This document shows, piece by piece, positions 25,013 through 39,691 of a stretch of DNA of 57,749 nucleotides. Location: positions 1-57,749 of the forward strand of contig PABA01000067.1 in NCBI GenBank assembly GCA_002699025.1, given 5' to 3'. Under the pieces are notes generated by a model. The model was not told where the DNA came from. It did not search any database and worked only from the letters and a program-made list of their open reading frames with translations. The stretch is from Sandaracinus sp. GTDB lineage: Bacteria > Myxococcota_A > Polyangia > Polyangiales > Houyiibacteriaceae. The position numbers were made by a program, and so were the translations under genes. Position 1 is the stretch's first letter, and every line of letters begins with the position of its first letter.

Positions 25013-25711
25013 TCAGCGCATGTTCGCCCGGTCGAGCGTCTCCTGGGCGCGATCGACGGCCTCGTCGGCGGCCATGCCCACCGTCCCCTCCAGGATCGCG
25101 TCGGCCATGGCGTTCGACTTCAACGCGATCTCGAGCTCGCCGTCCGTGACGCGGATCGTGCCACCGCCATCCCGAGGCACCTCGATCTCGAAGGTGCAGT
25201 GGAGCGTCTGCGCCTCGAACCGGTCGCACTCGAGGGGCGGGTCGCGGAACATCGCCACGTGGCGCTCGCCGCCCTGGACGTAGACGAAGCTCGGCAGCCG
25301 CATGGCGGCGCGGATGTCCCGCCCCCGCACGGCGCTCCGGATGTCATGGGCGAAGCGGGCCGGATACTCGACGTCGCGGACGTCCCAGCCGGTCAGCAGG
25401 ATCTCGACGCCGTGCTCCTCCTCCGGCCCGTCGAAGGCGGCGAGGACGGTCGTGCGCGAGGTCGCCTGGTTTCGGTCGGCCTCGAGGTGCTCGAAGCGGT
25501 GCGCCTCCCCGTCGATGGTCGCGCGGATGAAGCCCTCGGTCATCTCCGGGCCCTCGTCGACGGGCGCCGCCGGGGCCTCGCTCTCTGCCTCCGCCGCCGG
25601 AGCGCCCGTGGAAGGCGCGGCCGCCGGGGCCGGCCCGGGCTCGTCCTCGCTGCAGGCCGAGCTCACGACGAGGGGGGCGAGGAGAGCGACGAAGGAGAGG
25701 TGGAGGCGCAT
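25013..25711 (-). CDS. Hypothetical lipoprotein
   Basis: 232 aa. Signal peptide to LVVSSACSEDEPG (lipobox Cys about 20) and an Ala/Pro/Glu linker to about residue 58. The mature domain begins EGFIRATIDGEAHRFEHLEAD, has beta-rich phrases (VEILLTGWDVRDVEYPARF, SFVYVQGGERHVAMFRDPPLECDRF, LHCTFEIEVPRDGGGTIRVTDGELEIALKS) and ends in a helix (ADEAVDRAQETLDRA). The two cysteines in LECDRF and LHCTF may pair. Not recognised. ATG 25711 chosen for the signal peptide. Confidence 0.78.
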   Translation of the reverse strand: MRLHLSFVALLAPLVVSSACSEDEPGPAPAAAPSTGAPAAEAESEAPAAPVDEGPEMTEGFIRATIDGEAHRFEHLEADRNQATSRTTVLAAFDGPEEEHGVEILLTGWDVRDVEYPARFAHDIRSAVRGRDIRAAMRLPSFVYVQGGERHVAMFRDPPLECDRFEAQTLHCTFEIEVPRDGGGTIRVTDGELEIALKSNAMADAILEGTVGMAADEAVDRAQETLDRANMR

Positions 25712-25901
25712 GGGACGACGCTCCCACGGGGCGCGTCGGCGACACAAACCGCGAACGGGGGCGGCGCGACGGGAATCGCGTCGCGCGCCGCGCAGATCGG
25801 GATCCGGCTCGCGGCCGCGACGCGATGGAGCCTCCGGACGAGGGGCTCGGCTCGTTCCCCCCATCCCTCACCAGCAGGCGAGGGCAGGGGTCGTGTTCCG
25901 G

Positions 25902-28073
25902 CTACATCCCCGCCGGCACGGTCCCCACGATCGCGAGGTCCGCCACCGCCGAGTCCTCCCGCACGTCCAGCGGCCGCGCCAGCTCGAAGCTCAGCGCGAA
26001 GCCGTCCAGCTCCGGCGCGATGCCCGTCAGGTCGCCGACCTCCAGCGCCGGCAGCTCCAGCGAGAGCCCGTCCATCACGGCCCCCCGCAGCTCGGGCCAG
26101 AGCTGATCCCGCAGGATCCCCTCGAGCCCCTCCTCGTTGATCGGCGGCCGTGCCTCTGTGGACTCGATGATCCACGTCCGGATGAACGGCTCCTCGTCGA
26201 CGTTCAGCACGATGGCGCCGTCCACGATGTCGAGCGTCACGCCCGCCTCGATGGTCACGCCGAAGCGCGTGTCCGCCCCGAGCGCGTTCAGCTGGAGCTC
26301 CGCCTGACCCAGCGCCAGCACCAGGTCGGTCGTCTCCGCCCCCCGCGCCGGCCGGATCACCGGCGGCAGCTTCCCGCTCAGGTCCGCGCCCATCACCAGC
26401 CCCGCCAGGTCCTCCGGCAAGATGGCCGTCGCGTCGATCTCGAGCAGCCCGCTGTTCCAGAGCGTGTGGAGCAGCCCGTTCAGGAGCGCCACCTTCATGC
26501 CGAGCTGCACGGGCGTCGTCTCGAAGAGCGGGTCGGTCACGCCGACCAGGTCCGCCGCGCCCCGGCTCTCGGGCCAGGCCGGCGTCGCGTCCGTGCTCAC
26601 CGTCATCTGCAGCGGCGTCCGCATCCAGCGCCGGTAGCGCGTGTCGATCGAGGCCACGCGCCCGTCCAGCTGAATCGTCACCGGCGGGAAGAGCTCCGTC
26701 TCCAGCGGGATCGTCTGATCCTGGAGCGCCGTGTCGAGCGAGCCGATCGCGTCCGCGAGCACCGCCGGGATCGCGTCGAGGAGCGAGTCCCCGAAGGCGT
26801 CCCGGAGCTGGTCCTCGAGCGTCGAGCGGAGGAGCCCCTCGGCGAGCTGCAGGATCGCGTTCGCCTCCGCCGAGCGGAAGCGCCCCTCGACGTCCTCGAT
26901 GGCGATGGTCAGCTCCTCCACGGACGCCTCCACCGGCGCCTCCGGGCCCGCCTTCGACACGTCGAGGCGCGCGAAGGCCGAGAGGCTCGCCGTCAGCCCG
27001 CCGCCGAGGTCCAGCATGGTCCCCTCGAACTCGAGGTTGCCCACCGTGTCCGCGTCCAGCGTGCCGATGCGCAGGAAGAGCTCGGCGCCCCCCTCGACCA
27101 CGTCCACGACCACGTCGATGTCGCTCGTGCGCACCTCCGTGATGCGCAGGAAGAGCGTCGGCGCGTTGTCGATCACGGGGTCCGGCAGGAAGCCCCGGAA
27201 GTCCACGTTCTGCAGGACCAGCTCGAAGATGTCCGCCAGGTCCTCCGTCCGCACCGGGTCCGCCATCGTGTCGAGGGGCTCCCCATCGTCGAAGAAGCGC
27301 TGCCCGAGCTGGAGCGTGATGCCCTCACCGAAGGTCACCTCCGGGCGCGTCCCCTCGGAGTCCATGGCCGGCCGGTAGTCCTCCGCCCAGAGCACGTCCA
27401 TCTCCACGCGCGCGTCCTCGGTCACGCCGTCCGACGCGACCACCTCGATGTGGTTGATGCCGAAGAGCGCCGGCAGCTCGGTCCGGAAGGCGCCCATCTC
27501 GTCGAGCTCCACCGTCGAGCCGTTCACGAAGACCCGCAGCGTGCCCGCGCTCGTCTCCGTGTCCGCCACCGAGCCCTCGACCACGATCGCCGTGGCCTCC
27601 CCGCCGCCGAGCTCGGCGCCCGGGGTCGGCGAGGTGACCTCGAGGTTCGGCGCGCCCGCGTCGACGAAGATCTGCGCGAAGTCGCAGAGCGGCTCCTCGC
27701 CGGAGGGGCCCGCGCGCACGGTGCAGGCGTTGAACTGGATGCGCCCCTCGGTGGTCAGCTCGAAGACGCCCTCGCCCATGTCGGCGGCGGCGTCGTCCTC
27801 GACCGAGAAGACCACCTCGGCGCCCTCGATGATCTCCTCGTCGATGTCGATCACCTCGACCTCGAGCCGCACGCTCTGGCCGATGCGGTAGGCGCTCCGG
27901 GCCGGGGCCACCGTGACCTCGATGCCGAAGGGCACGGGGCCGTCGGGCCCGCCGTCGAGCCGCGGCCCGGCGTCGGGGAGGCCCATGCCGTCGTCGTCCC
28001 CACAGGCGCCGAGGAGGGCGAGGGCGAGGGCCGGGAGCAGGAGCAGGCGTCGCGTCGTCGTCATGGCGTTCAT
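25902..28073 (-). CDS. Lipoprotein with Ig-like domains and predicted TULIP/BPI-like domains (paralogue 2)
   Basis: 723 aa. Lipobox LALLGAC (Cys24) and a short Asp/Gly linker. A Big/Ig-like domain (about 45-125) and a second beta-sandwich (about 135-230: APNLEVTSPTPGAEL, FGINHIEVVASDG) follow. The last 480 residues have the alternating strand and amphipathic-helix pattern of TULIP lipid-binding proteins, twice: LQLAEGLLRSTLEDQLRDAFGDSLLDAIPAVL with PLETELFPPVTIQLDGRV, then VQLGMKVALLNGLLHTLWNSGLLEIDA, LSGKLPPVIRP, LQLNALG, and a closing GLEGILRDQLWPELRGAVMDGLSLELPALEVGD. It is homologous to the gene 10 bp upstream. ATG 28073 is preferred over GTG 28082 because GAGG lies 8 nt before it. The TULIP assignment is a fold prediction by pattern, not by search. 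Confidence 0.78.
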   Translation of the reverse strand: MNAMTTTRRLLLLPALALALLGACGDDDGMGLPDAGPRLDGGPDGPVPFGIEVTVAPARSAYRIGQSVRLEVEVIDIDEEIIEGAEVVFSVEDDAAADMGEGVFELTTEGRIQFNACTVRAGPSGEEPLCDFAQIFVDAGAPNLEVTSPTPGAELGGGEATAIVVEGSVADTETSAGTLRVFVNGSTVELDEMGAFRTELPALFGINHIEVVASDGVTEDARVEMDVLWAEDYRPAMDSEGTRPEVTFGEGITLQLGQRFFDDGEPLDTMADPVRTEDLADIFELVLQNVDFRGFLPDPVIDNAPTLFLRITEVRTSDIDVVVDVVEGGAELFLRIGTLDADTVGNLEFEGTMLDLGGGLTASLSAFARLDVSKAGPEAPVEASVEELTIAIEDVEGRFRSAEANAILQLAEGLLRSTLEDQLRDAFGDSLLDAIPAVLADAIGSLDTALQDQTIPLETELFPPVTIQLDGRVASIDTRYRRWMRTPLQMTVSTDATPAWPESRGAADLVGVTDPLFETTPVQLGMKVALLNGLLHTLWNSGLLEIDATAILPEDLAGLVMGADLSGKLPPVIRPARGAETTDLVLALGQAELQLNALGADTRFGVTIEAGVTLDIVDGAIVLNVDEEPFIRTWIIESTEARPPINEEGLEGILRDQLWPELRGAVMDGLSLELPALEVGDLTGIAPELDGFALSFELARPLDVREDSAVADLAIVGTVPAGM

Positions 28074-28083
28074 CGCGTTCACC

Positions 28084-30834
28084 TCAGAGCGTCCCGAAGT
28101 CGCCGCGGAGCACGAAGTGCTGCGGCTCGTTCGCCAGGGAGGGAGAGCGGATGCCGAGCTCCGTGCCGCGCGGCACGCCGAAGGTGCTCAGCGAGTCGGG
28201 CAGCGCGAAGGAGGGCACGGGGAGCGCCGGCAGCGCGTCGTTCAGGACGTTGTCCACGATCGACTGCACCAGCGTGCGGAGGAAACGCTCGAGCACCTCG
28301 CGGGTCGAGGCGTCGAGGCTCACGTCGCCGGTCGAGAAGCTCAGCTCCTCGATGGTGATGTCCTCGAAGCTCAGGTCGTTGCCCATCAGCGCCACGTTCG
28401 TGGTCGCCCGCGCGCCGAGCGTGACCCGGATCGGCTCCTCGAAGAGCCCCGGGTAGACCAGCGCCAGGTCGAGGGCGCCGATGCCGATCTGCACGAAGTC
28501 GCCCTCGGGGCCGCTGATCATCTCCGCGACCGGCGGCAGGCGCCCGTTCAGGTCCGCCGTCAGCCCCTCCGGGAGGCTCCCGCCGAGCGCGTCGCCGGTG
28601 ACCGTCCCGTTCAGGAGCCCACCGCGCCAGACCGCATGCGTCACCTGGTTGAAGAGCACCGAGTGGATGCTCACGCCCATGGATTGGCTCAGGGCCGGGT
28701 CGTCGAGGAAGGAGGGCGAGGCCCCGGGCGGGATGGCTACGCCGAGGCTCGGGGTGCCGATGGCCGTCGGACCCCGGAAGCGCGTGCCGATGCCGACGAG
28801 GAAGCGCGAGGGGGTCGTGCTCACGGACGAGAAGCCGACGCCGAAGCTGATCGGGATCGGGTCGCCGCCGCCGAGGCTCGGCACGTCCAGGCTCGTCCCC
28901 AGGCTCGAGATGTCCAGGCCGGCGACGACGCCGTCGAGGATGTCGTTGAAGTTGTCGCGGATGTAGTCGCGGAGGAGGTTCTCCACCGTGCTCCGGAGCG
29001 TGCCCTCGGCGAGGTCGGCGACGATGTTCACCACCGCGCCGTCGAGCCCGCTGAAGCTCGTGTCGACGCCGCCGATGCTCACGTCGACCGTGCCCGGGCG
29101 CACGGTGATGCGCGGCCGGCCGCCCGAGAGGGTGATGTCGAAGATCATCGACACGCGCGGGTCGTCGAAGGTGACCCAGCCCTCCGTGTCGAAGGGGATG
29201 CCGATGACCCGGCCACGCACCCGGAGCCGCACGCGCAGCCGATCGAAGGCGACGCGCGCCGAGAGGCCGCCGTCCACGAGCCGGAGCTCCACCGACTTCG
29301 AGCCGGACAGGTCGAGGCGCTGGTAGTCGACCCGCGAGCGCACGGTGCAGGAGCCGAAGGGCCCGCCGACGTCGCAGCTGTCGGCCTTGAGCGGGTTCGA
29401 GTCCGAGAGGGCGCTGTCGAGCGTGCTGGCGAGCCCGTCCGAGTCGAGCACGGTCTGCAGGAGATCCCCGAGCGAGTCGATGCCGCCCGAGCGGTCCCCG
29501 TCGTCGATGGCGTCCTGCCGGAGCTTCAGCGAGACCGTGTTCCCGAGCACGTCGTCCGGATCGGCCCAGACGTCCGAGGCCAGGAAGGTGCAGGTCTGGC
29601 TCGACTCGGCGCCGAAGCTGTCGATGGCCGTGATGTCGACGAAGTTCATGCCGAAGCGCGCCGTCACGGGCACGCTGAAGGTGCCGTCGGCGCTCAGCGT
29701 CGCGACCTCGCCGTTCACGACCACCACGTCCGTGCCGCTCGTGTCCGAGACCTCGCCGGAGAAGGTGACCGTCCCGCCGGGCGCCACGTCGACCATGGCG
29801 CCGTCGGCCGGGCTCGTGCACTGGATGGAGGGGCCGTTGCCGTTGACGACGATCTCCACCGAGCCCGTGAGCGGCACGTCGCCCTCCGTGGGCGGCGCGA
29901 CCGTCGCGGTCACGACGTAGGTGCCGTCCGCGTCGTAGCGGAAGCGGTTGCGGCCGAGCGTGGAGCCGGGCGGCTCGCTGACGAAGGCCACGTCCGCGTC
30001 GGGGATCGGGTTGTCGTAGACGTCCGTCACCGCGGCGACCACCTCGACCACCTGGCCGATGGCGTAGACCGGCTGATCGGGCACCTTCGCGAGGGCCAGG
30101 GTCGCCGGCAGGGAGGGCGTGACCTCGACCCGCTCGGGCACGCTCGCGGCGCCCGCGAGCTCGCAGCTGACGTCGTAGGTCCCGGCGCGCGTGAAGGTCG
30201 TCGTCAGCCCGTCGGAGGTGTTGCCCTCGTCCATGGGCTCGACGCTCACGCTCGGCTCCGCGTCCTCGATGCGGTTGCCGAAGGCGTCGAAGACGTCGCA
30301 GCTCGCCGTGACCGTCCCGCCGGCCTCGACGCTCGAGCGATCCACGGAGGTGACGACCTCCGCCGGGTCGCCCGGGAGGATGCGCACGACGGCCGGGCTC
30401 TCGTCGGTGAGCATCAGGTCCGAGAAGGCGCAGCTGATCTCCACCTCACCGGCGCGCGCGGCGATGAGGCTGCCGTCCATGCGCTCGATGGAGGTCTCCG
30501 GGGAGACGCGGTAGGTCGGCGTGCGCCCGGCCGACGAATAGAGCTCGCCGCTCTCGTCGAGGATCAGGCAGCTGACCATGATCACCTCGCCGGCGCGCAC
30601 CTCCTCCGGCGCCATGGTCTGCACGAGCACCGGGTTCGGCACGTCGACCGGCGCGAGCCCGCCGTCCGGGAGCAGGTTGCCCCCGTCGGTCGTGGGCATC
30701 GGCCCGTCGTCGTCCCCGCAGCCGGCCCCGAGGGCCAGCAGCGCCGCGAGGGCGATCGACCCGATGAGAGAGGACCCCGAGAAAGAAAAGCCTGCACGCA
30801 TGGCGCGGCGGCGGATGGGTGAAGACCCCCGCAT
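28084..30834 (-). CDS. Large lipoprotein with Ig-like domains and predicted TULIP/BPI-like domains (paralogue 1)
   Basis: 916 aa, first gene of a two-gene operon. ATG 30834 has GGAGGT at 30841-30846. Lipobox LGAGC (Cys39) then DDD. About three Big-like Ig domains (60-330), each with a VRAGEV-, VEAGGT- or YAIGQVVEV-type opening strand. A beta-sandwich follows (PSIQCTSPADGAMV, FGMNFVDITAIDSFG), matching the same module in the paralogue. The C-terminal 480 residues have the TULIP-like pattern: VNIVADLAEGTLRSTVENLLRDYIRDNFNDIL, then VSIHSVLFNQVTHAVWRGGLLNG, LNGRLPPVAEMISG, IGIGALDLALVYPGLFEEPIRVTLGARAT, LERFLRTLVQSIVDNVLNDALPALPVPSFALPDSL. The second block closely recalls the C-terminal barrel of BPI/LBP. 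Likely a surface or periplasmic hydrophobic-ligand carrier. Lipid ligand unknown. Confidence 0.8.
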   Translation of the reverse strand: MRGSSPIRRRAMRAGFSFSGSSLIGSIALAALLALGAGCGDDDGPMPTTDGGNLLPDGGLAPVDVPNPVLVQTMAPEEVRAGEVIMVSCLILDESGELYSSAGRTPTYRVSPETSIERMDGSLIAARAGEVEISCAFSDLMLTDESPAVVRILPGDPAEVVTSVDRSSVEAGGTVTASCDVFDAFGNRIEDAEPSVSVEPMDEGNTSDGLTTTFTRAGTYDVSCELAGAASVPERVEVTPSLPATLALAKVPDQPVYAIGQVVEVVAAVTDVYDNPIPDADVAFVSEPPGSTLGRNRFRYDADGTYVVTATVAPPTEGDVPLTGSVEIVVNGNGPSIQCTSPADGAMVDVAPGGTVTFSGEVSDTSGTDVVVVNGEVATLSADGTFSVPVTARFGMNFVDITAIDSFGAESSQTCTFLASDVWADPDDVLGNTVSLKLRQDAIDDGDRSGGIDSLGDLLQTVLDSDGLASTLDSALSDSNPLKADSCDVGGPFGSCTVRSRVDYQRLDLSGSKSVELRLVDGGLSARVAFDRLRVRLRVRGRVIGIPFDTEGWVTFDDPRVSMIFDITLSGGRPRITVRPGTVDVSIGGVDTSFSGLDGAVVNIVADLAEGTLRSTVENLLRDYIRDNFNDILDGVVAGLDISSLGTSLDVPSLGGGDPIPISFGVGFSSVSTTPSRFLVGIGTRFRGPTAIGTPSLGVAIPPGASPSFLDDPALSQSMGVSIHSVLFNQVTHAVWRGGLLNGTVTGDALGGSLPEGLTADLNGRLPPVAEMISGPEGDFVQIGIGALDLALVYPGLFEEPIRVTLGARATTNVALMGNDLSFEDITIEELSFSTGDVSLDASTREVLERFLRTLVQSIVDNVLNDALPALPVPSFALPDSLSTFGVPRGTELGIRSPSLANEPQHFVLRGDFGTL

Positions 30835-31176
30835 GAGCACACCTCCGAAGAGCACGCGACGAAAAACGAACCCCGTTCTCCGCCGACCCCGACGCGTCGA
30901 GGGTATCGGGCTTCGCGCCGATCCGGCAAACGATGGAGGCGGATCCCTACGCCCCACGTGTAGGCGGATGTGCGACCTGCGCGGTCCCGCGCGCGCCGCC
31001 CGAACGGGCTCCGAGCCGCGGCGACACCATCGGGTCGGGAAGGCCCCATCGAATGCCGCTCATGGCGTGGGGAGAAGCGCCGTTGCCCCACCCGGCTGCC
31101 CTCTCTAGAGTCCGGATCCGGAGACCCGGGCCGCGCCGCTCCCGCGCCGCCCGCTCCAGCGGAACACGAGCCCCCG
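30835..31176. other. Divergent spacer between the TULIP-like and Ccm operons
   Basis: 342 bp with no gene. It holds the GGAGGT ribosome site of the minus-strand gene (30841-30846), an interrupted inverted repeat CCTAC...GTAGG at about 30947-30965, and short A-rich patches (30863-30870). No confident -35/-10 pair. Confidence 0.5.
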
Positions 31177-33800
<2,624 letters not shown>

Positions 33801-33804
<4 letters not shown>

Positions 33805-34487
33805 GCGCGCTGCTCCCGTGGGTCTTCGTGGCGCTGGCGGCGGTCACGCTGATGGCCGGCCTCTACGCGCTCTGGGCGAGCTTCCGGGCGGCCTTCGGGG
33901 CCGCCGAGATGCCCGACATGCAGGGCACGGTGGAGGCGGCGAGCCGGCGCGAGCTGGTGGCCGAGAAGGAGGCGCTGCTGCAGAACCTCCGCGACCTCCG
34001 CTTCGACCACGACCAGGGCAAGCTCTCGCGGAGCGACTTCGAGCGGCTGGACGCGAAGCTGCGGGCGCGGGCGAAGCAGGTGCTGAAGCTGCTCGACGCG
34101 GACGTGGAGCCCTTCCGCGAGAAGGCCGAGGCGCTGATCGCCGAGCGCATCGGCAAGGACGTGCGGGCGCCCTACCGGAAGAGCCAGAAGCCGGAGGACG
34201 CGGACGCGCCGACGGAGAGCGGGGCGGCCGAAGAGGACGCGCCGGCGGAGAGCACGGCGGCGGAGAGCACGGCGGCGGAGAGCACGCCGGCGGAGAACGC
34301 TGGCGTGAAGGCCTGCCCCGAGTGCGAGACCGAGAACGACGCGGACGCCGTCTTCTGCAAGAAGTGCGGGCATCGCTTCGCGGAGGCAGGCGACGCCGAA
34401 GCGAAGCCGGAGAGCGGCGACGCCGACGACGCCGAGGCGAGCTCGGAGCGCGACGACGCCGCCGAGGCGGAGGGAGACCGGGCATGA
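33801..34487 (+). CDS. CcmI-like membrane protein with C-terminal zinc ribbon
   Basis: 228 aa. One N-terminal membrane helix (LLPWVFVALAAVTLMAGLYALW) and a coiled-coil segment like CcmI/CycH N-termini: LVAEKEALLQNLRDLRFDHDQGKLSRSDFERL. An acidic linker with repeated AAEST follows. A zinc ribbon CPEC...CKKCGHRF (about 171-191) precedes an acidic tail. CcmI normally presents apocytochrome to the CcmFH lyase through TPRs, which are absent here. The ATG overlaps the ccmFH stop and the stop overlaps the next ATG, so the three genes form a tight operon. Confidence 0.75.
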
Positions 34488-35938
34488 GCACGCGACGTCA
34501 CCTCCTCGCCGGGCGGCCGCTTCTCGCCGGTGCGCGCCTCGCTGGCGCGCTCCTCGCCGGTGCGCTCCTCGCCGCGCCGCTCCTCGCCGCCCTGCCCGCC
34601 CACGCGCAGGGCCCCGACGGCCCGGCCGCCGGTCCGGCGGAGGCCACGCCGAGCGGTCCCTCGGACGCCATGCGCCAGGCGGGCCAGGCGCGCCGTGAGC
34701 GCGAAGCCGAGGCCGCCGAGGCCCGCCGCCGCGACGCCCAGCGCGCCGCCGGCGTCGACGCGGGCTCGGTCCGCGACGCGCTCCGCGGTGGCCGCGGGGA
34801 GATCGCGACCGCCACCGCGTCCACCTCCGTGCCGGTCGGCACGATCGCCATCCAGGTCGTCGACGAGCGCGGCCAGGGCGTCCCCGGCGCCTCGATCCGC
34901 CTCGGCATCATGAACGCCGACAGCAGCCGCGACAGCCGCACGGCCCAGACCGACGCCGAGGGCCTCTTCGCCTTCCAGGACCTGCCCACGGGCTCGGGCC
35001 AGTCCTACCGCGTCAACATCCCGCACCAGGGCGCCACCTACAGCTCGACGCCCTTCCGCCTCGAGCCCGACCGCGGCCACCTGGTGCGCGTCGTGCGCCT
35101 GCCCGTCACCCGCGACACGCGCGGCCTGCTCCAGACGATCGGGCAGACCATGCTCGAGTACCGGGCCGGGCGCGTCCACATCACCCAGCAGGCGCAGCTC
35201 GCCAACCTCGGCCGGGAGACGATCGTCTTCGGCGACGAGGGCCTCGAGGTGAGGCTGCCGCGCGGCTTCACCGCCTTCCAGAGCGGGCGCGTGATGAGCG
35301 ACCAGACGCTCGTGCCCGACGAGGAGGGCTTCCACCTGAAGGGCTCGCTCCCGCCCGGCCGCACCACGCTCACCTGGGCCTACGACGTGCCGCTCGACGG
35401 CACGGACGTGCACCTCTCCATGCCCATGCCCTTCCGCACGTTCCGCTACGTGGTGATGACCGACCACTCGGAGGGCATGGCGCTCCGCGTCGAGGGCATG
35501 CCCGACGGCGAGGCGCGCGAGTCGAACGGGCGGAAGTTCCTCGTCTCGCAGATCGAGCGGAGCCCCGGGGACGCGCCCTGGGACCGGCTGGCGATCACCG
35601 TCGAGGGCATCCCCGGGCCGGGCCCGCTCCGCTGGCTGGCCGTGGGCGGCGCCATCGTGCTGCTGATCTTCGGGCTGCTGCTGGCGACGCGCGGCGGCGA
35701 CCAGGCCGGCGCGCTGGCGCGGGCGCGGGAGGCGCGGCGGGAGGAGCTGCTCGAGGACGCGGCGGAGGTCGAGCGCCTCTTCGCGGCGAACGAGATCGGC
35801 CCGAAGTTCCGGACGCGGCGCATGGAGGAGATCGTCGCCGAGCTGGCGTCGCTGCTCCGCCTCGACGAGGCCGCGTCCACGTCGCGCGAGACGCCTCCCC
35901 CCGCGCGCACGAAGCGGCGCCGCGCCCGCCGCGCCTGA
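34484..35938 (+). CDS. Exported protein with carboxypeptidase-regulatory-like domain, Ccm operon
   Basis: 484 aa. Signal peptide (to about residue 42, ALPAHAQG), a charged helical segment (GQARREREAEAAEARRRDAQ), then a carboxypeptidase-regulatory-like Ig fold (about 120-205: GTIAIQVVDERGQGVPGASIRLG, TDAEGLFAFQDLPTG). A longer beta region follows (YRAGRVHITQQAQLANLG, FHLKGSLPPGRTTLTWAYDVPLDG), and then a C-terminal membrane helix (LRWLAVGGAIVLLIFGLLLA) with a cytoplasmic helical tail. The overlap with the CcmI-like gene (ATGA) ties it to cytochrome c maturation, but its role there is unknown. Confidence 0.78.
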   Translation: MSTRRHLLAGRPLLAGARLAGALLAGALLAAPLLAALPAHAQGPDGPAAGPAEATPSGPSDAMRQAGQARREREAEAAEARRRDAQRAAGVDAGSVRDALRGGRGEIATATASTSVPVGTIAIQVVDERGQGVPGASIRLGIMNADSSRDSRTAQTDAEGLFAFQDLPTGSGQSYRVNIPHQGATYSSTPFRLEPDRGHLVRVVRLPVTRDTRGLLQTIGQTMLEYRAGRVHITQQAQLANLGRETIVFGDEGLEVRLPRGFTAFQSGRVMSDQTLVPDEEGFHLKGSLPPGRTTLTWAYDVPLDGTDVHLSMPMPFRTFRYVVMTDHSEGMALRVEGMPDGEARESNGRKFLVSQIERSPGDAPWDRLAITVEGIPGPGPLRWLAVGGAIVLLIFGLLLATRGGDQAGALARAREARREELLEDAAEVERLFAANEIGPKFRTRRMEEIVAELASLLRLDEAASTSRETPPPARTKRRRARRA

Positions 35939-36217
35939 GGCCCCGCTTCGTTCGCAGGCAGCCCGCGTCCCGCTCTCCGCGGGCCCGAGGGTCACACGCT
36001 CTGCGGCCGCATGCGCGGACCGGGGCGGCTCGGATGACGCGGCGCGGCATGCTCCTCCCGGCCCCGTCCCGGTCTCGCACGCGCTGCGATCCGGGGCCCC
36101 GGGTTGCGTAAGCGTTGCGTCAGCCTCGCTCGCCAGCCCCCCTCGATCGGGTGGCCTCGCCGGCCAACCGGCCAGAAGCGCGGGTGGGAACGGCGCGTGC
36201 ATCGCGTCCGAAGCATC

Positions 36218-36685
36218 ATGGGACTCCGCGCCAAGTTCAGCGAAGCCCACCGCCGCCTCGAAGGCGTGCTCGACCGCCTGCGCCGCGACGAGCAGCAGGG
36301 CTCCGCCCTCGCCAGCAGCTTCGCCATGCTCGACCGCTCCCTCCGGGAGCTCTTCGACGAGGAGGAGGCCTACCTCCTCCCCCGTCTCCGCCGCACGGAC
36401 CCGAGCGAGGCCGCCGTGCTCGCCGGGCAACACCAGGCCCTGCGGGCGCGCCTCGCGGCCCTGCGCGCGCTCGTCACGGCGCCGATCGAAGGCAGCCCCC
36501 GCGGCCTCCTCGTCGCCGACCTGATGGGCGAGCTCGCCGCCGAGCTGAGGCTCCACCGCGAGCGCAAGGAGGGCTTCCTCTACCCCTGGGCCGAGCAGCA
36601 CCTCGGGCGCTACCTCACCGATAGCCTCACGCCCCCTCCGCCCCCGGAAGACGCCGCGCCCTCGCTGACCCGCGCCGCCGAGTAG
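36218..36685 (+). CDS. Hemerythrin-like (HHE) domain protein
   Basis: 155 aa four-helix bundle. Candidate iron ligands fit the HHE pattern: His11 (FSEAHRRL), Glu48-50 ([13 protein letters not shown]), His72 ([12 protein letters not shown]), His113 and Glu118 ([19 protein letters not shown]). It is likely a di-iron O2- or NO-responsive cytoplasmic protein, but exact chemistry is unpredictable. ATG 36218 is chosen because the bundle starts there. A rho-independent terminator follows 3 bp after the stop. Confidence 0.8.
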   Translation: MGLRAKFSEAHRRLEGVLDRLRRDEQQGSALASSFAMLDRSLRELFDEEEAYLLPRLRRTDPSEAAVLAGQHQALRARLAALRALVTAPIEGSPRGLLVADLMGELAAELRLHRERKEGFLYPWAEQHLGRYLTDSLTPPPPPEDAAPSLTRAAE

Positions 36686-36687
36686 CT

Positions 36688-36710
36688 GGGGGCCCGCGCC
36701 CCCATTTTCT
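36688..36710 (+). terminator. Rho-independent terminator
   Basis: GGGGGC pairs with GCCCCC around a CCGC loop, followed by ATTTTCT. It is the only hairpin in the window I found with a real U-tract. It separates the hemerythrin-like gene from clpB. Confidence 0.85.
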
Positions 36711-36713
36711 CCG

Positions 36714-36741
36714 TTGACGCCGACGCGGCCGTGCTTAGCTT
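36714..36741 (+). promoter_or_regulatory. Possible housekeeping promoter upstream of clpB
   Basis: TTGACG at 36714-36719 with TAGCTT 16 nt later (36736-36741). The -35 matches 5 of 6 and the -10 is weak. No CIRCE element or heat-shock sigma consensus is visible. Confidence 0.35.
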
Positions 36742-36910
36742 GGCCGTCGTGACGCGAGGAGGGCCGCCGCCCGGCCCGACCTCGCCGACCCTGCGGACAC
36801 GGGACCTCCGACGACCCGACGAGGCGCCCGTCCGTCCGCCCACCGCCTGACGACCGACGACGAACGCGAACCCCGGGCGACCGCGCCCGACCTCACCTGG
36901 AACGACTCCG

Positions 36911-39511
<2,601 letters not shown>

Positions 39512-39528
39512 GCCCGGAGCTCCTCGAA

Positions 39529-39558
39529 GACGCCCGTCGCGACCCCGCGGCGGGCGTC
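39529..39558 (+). terminator. Hairpin terminator after clpB
   Basis: GACGCCCGTCGC pairs with GCGGCGGGCGTC (12 bp, one G-T pair) around a 6-nt loop, 18 nt after the stop. A short TT follows. Confidence 0.65.
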
Positions 39559-39691
39559 TTCGCGTGTGGGGGGGCGCGGCGGCGCAGGGCGAAGGCGCGG
39601 CAGCGCAGGGCGAAGGCGGGCGGCAGGGGCAGGAGCAAGGACGGGCAGGAGCAAGGACACGGCGCGGGGTGGGGGCGGTCGCGGTCCGCGC

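Noticed and set aside
36711-36910. CIRCE or heat-shock operator before clpB
   Set aside because: No TTAGCACTC-type inverted repeat was found; only a weak housekeeping-like promoter.
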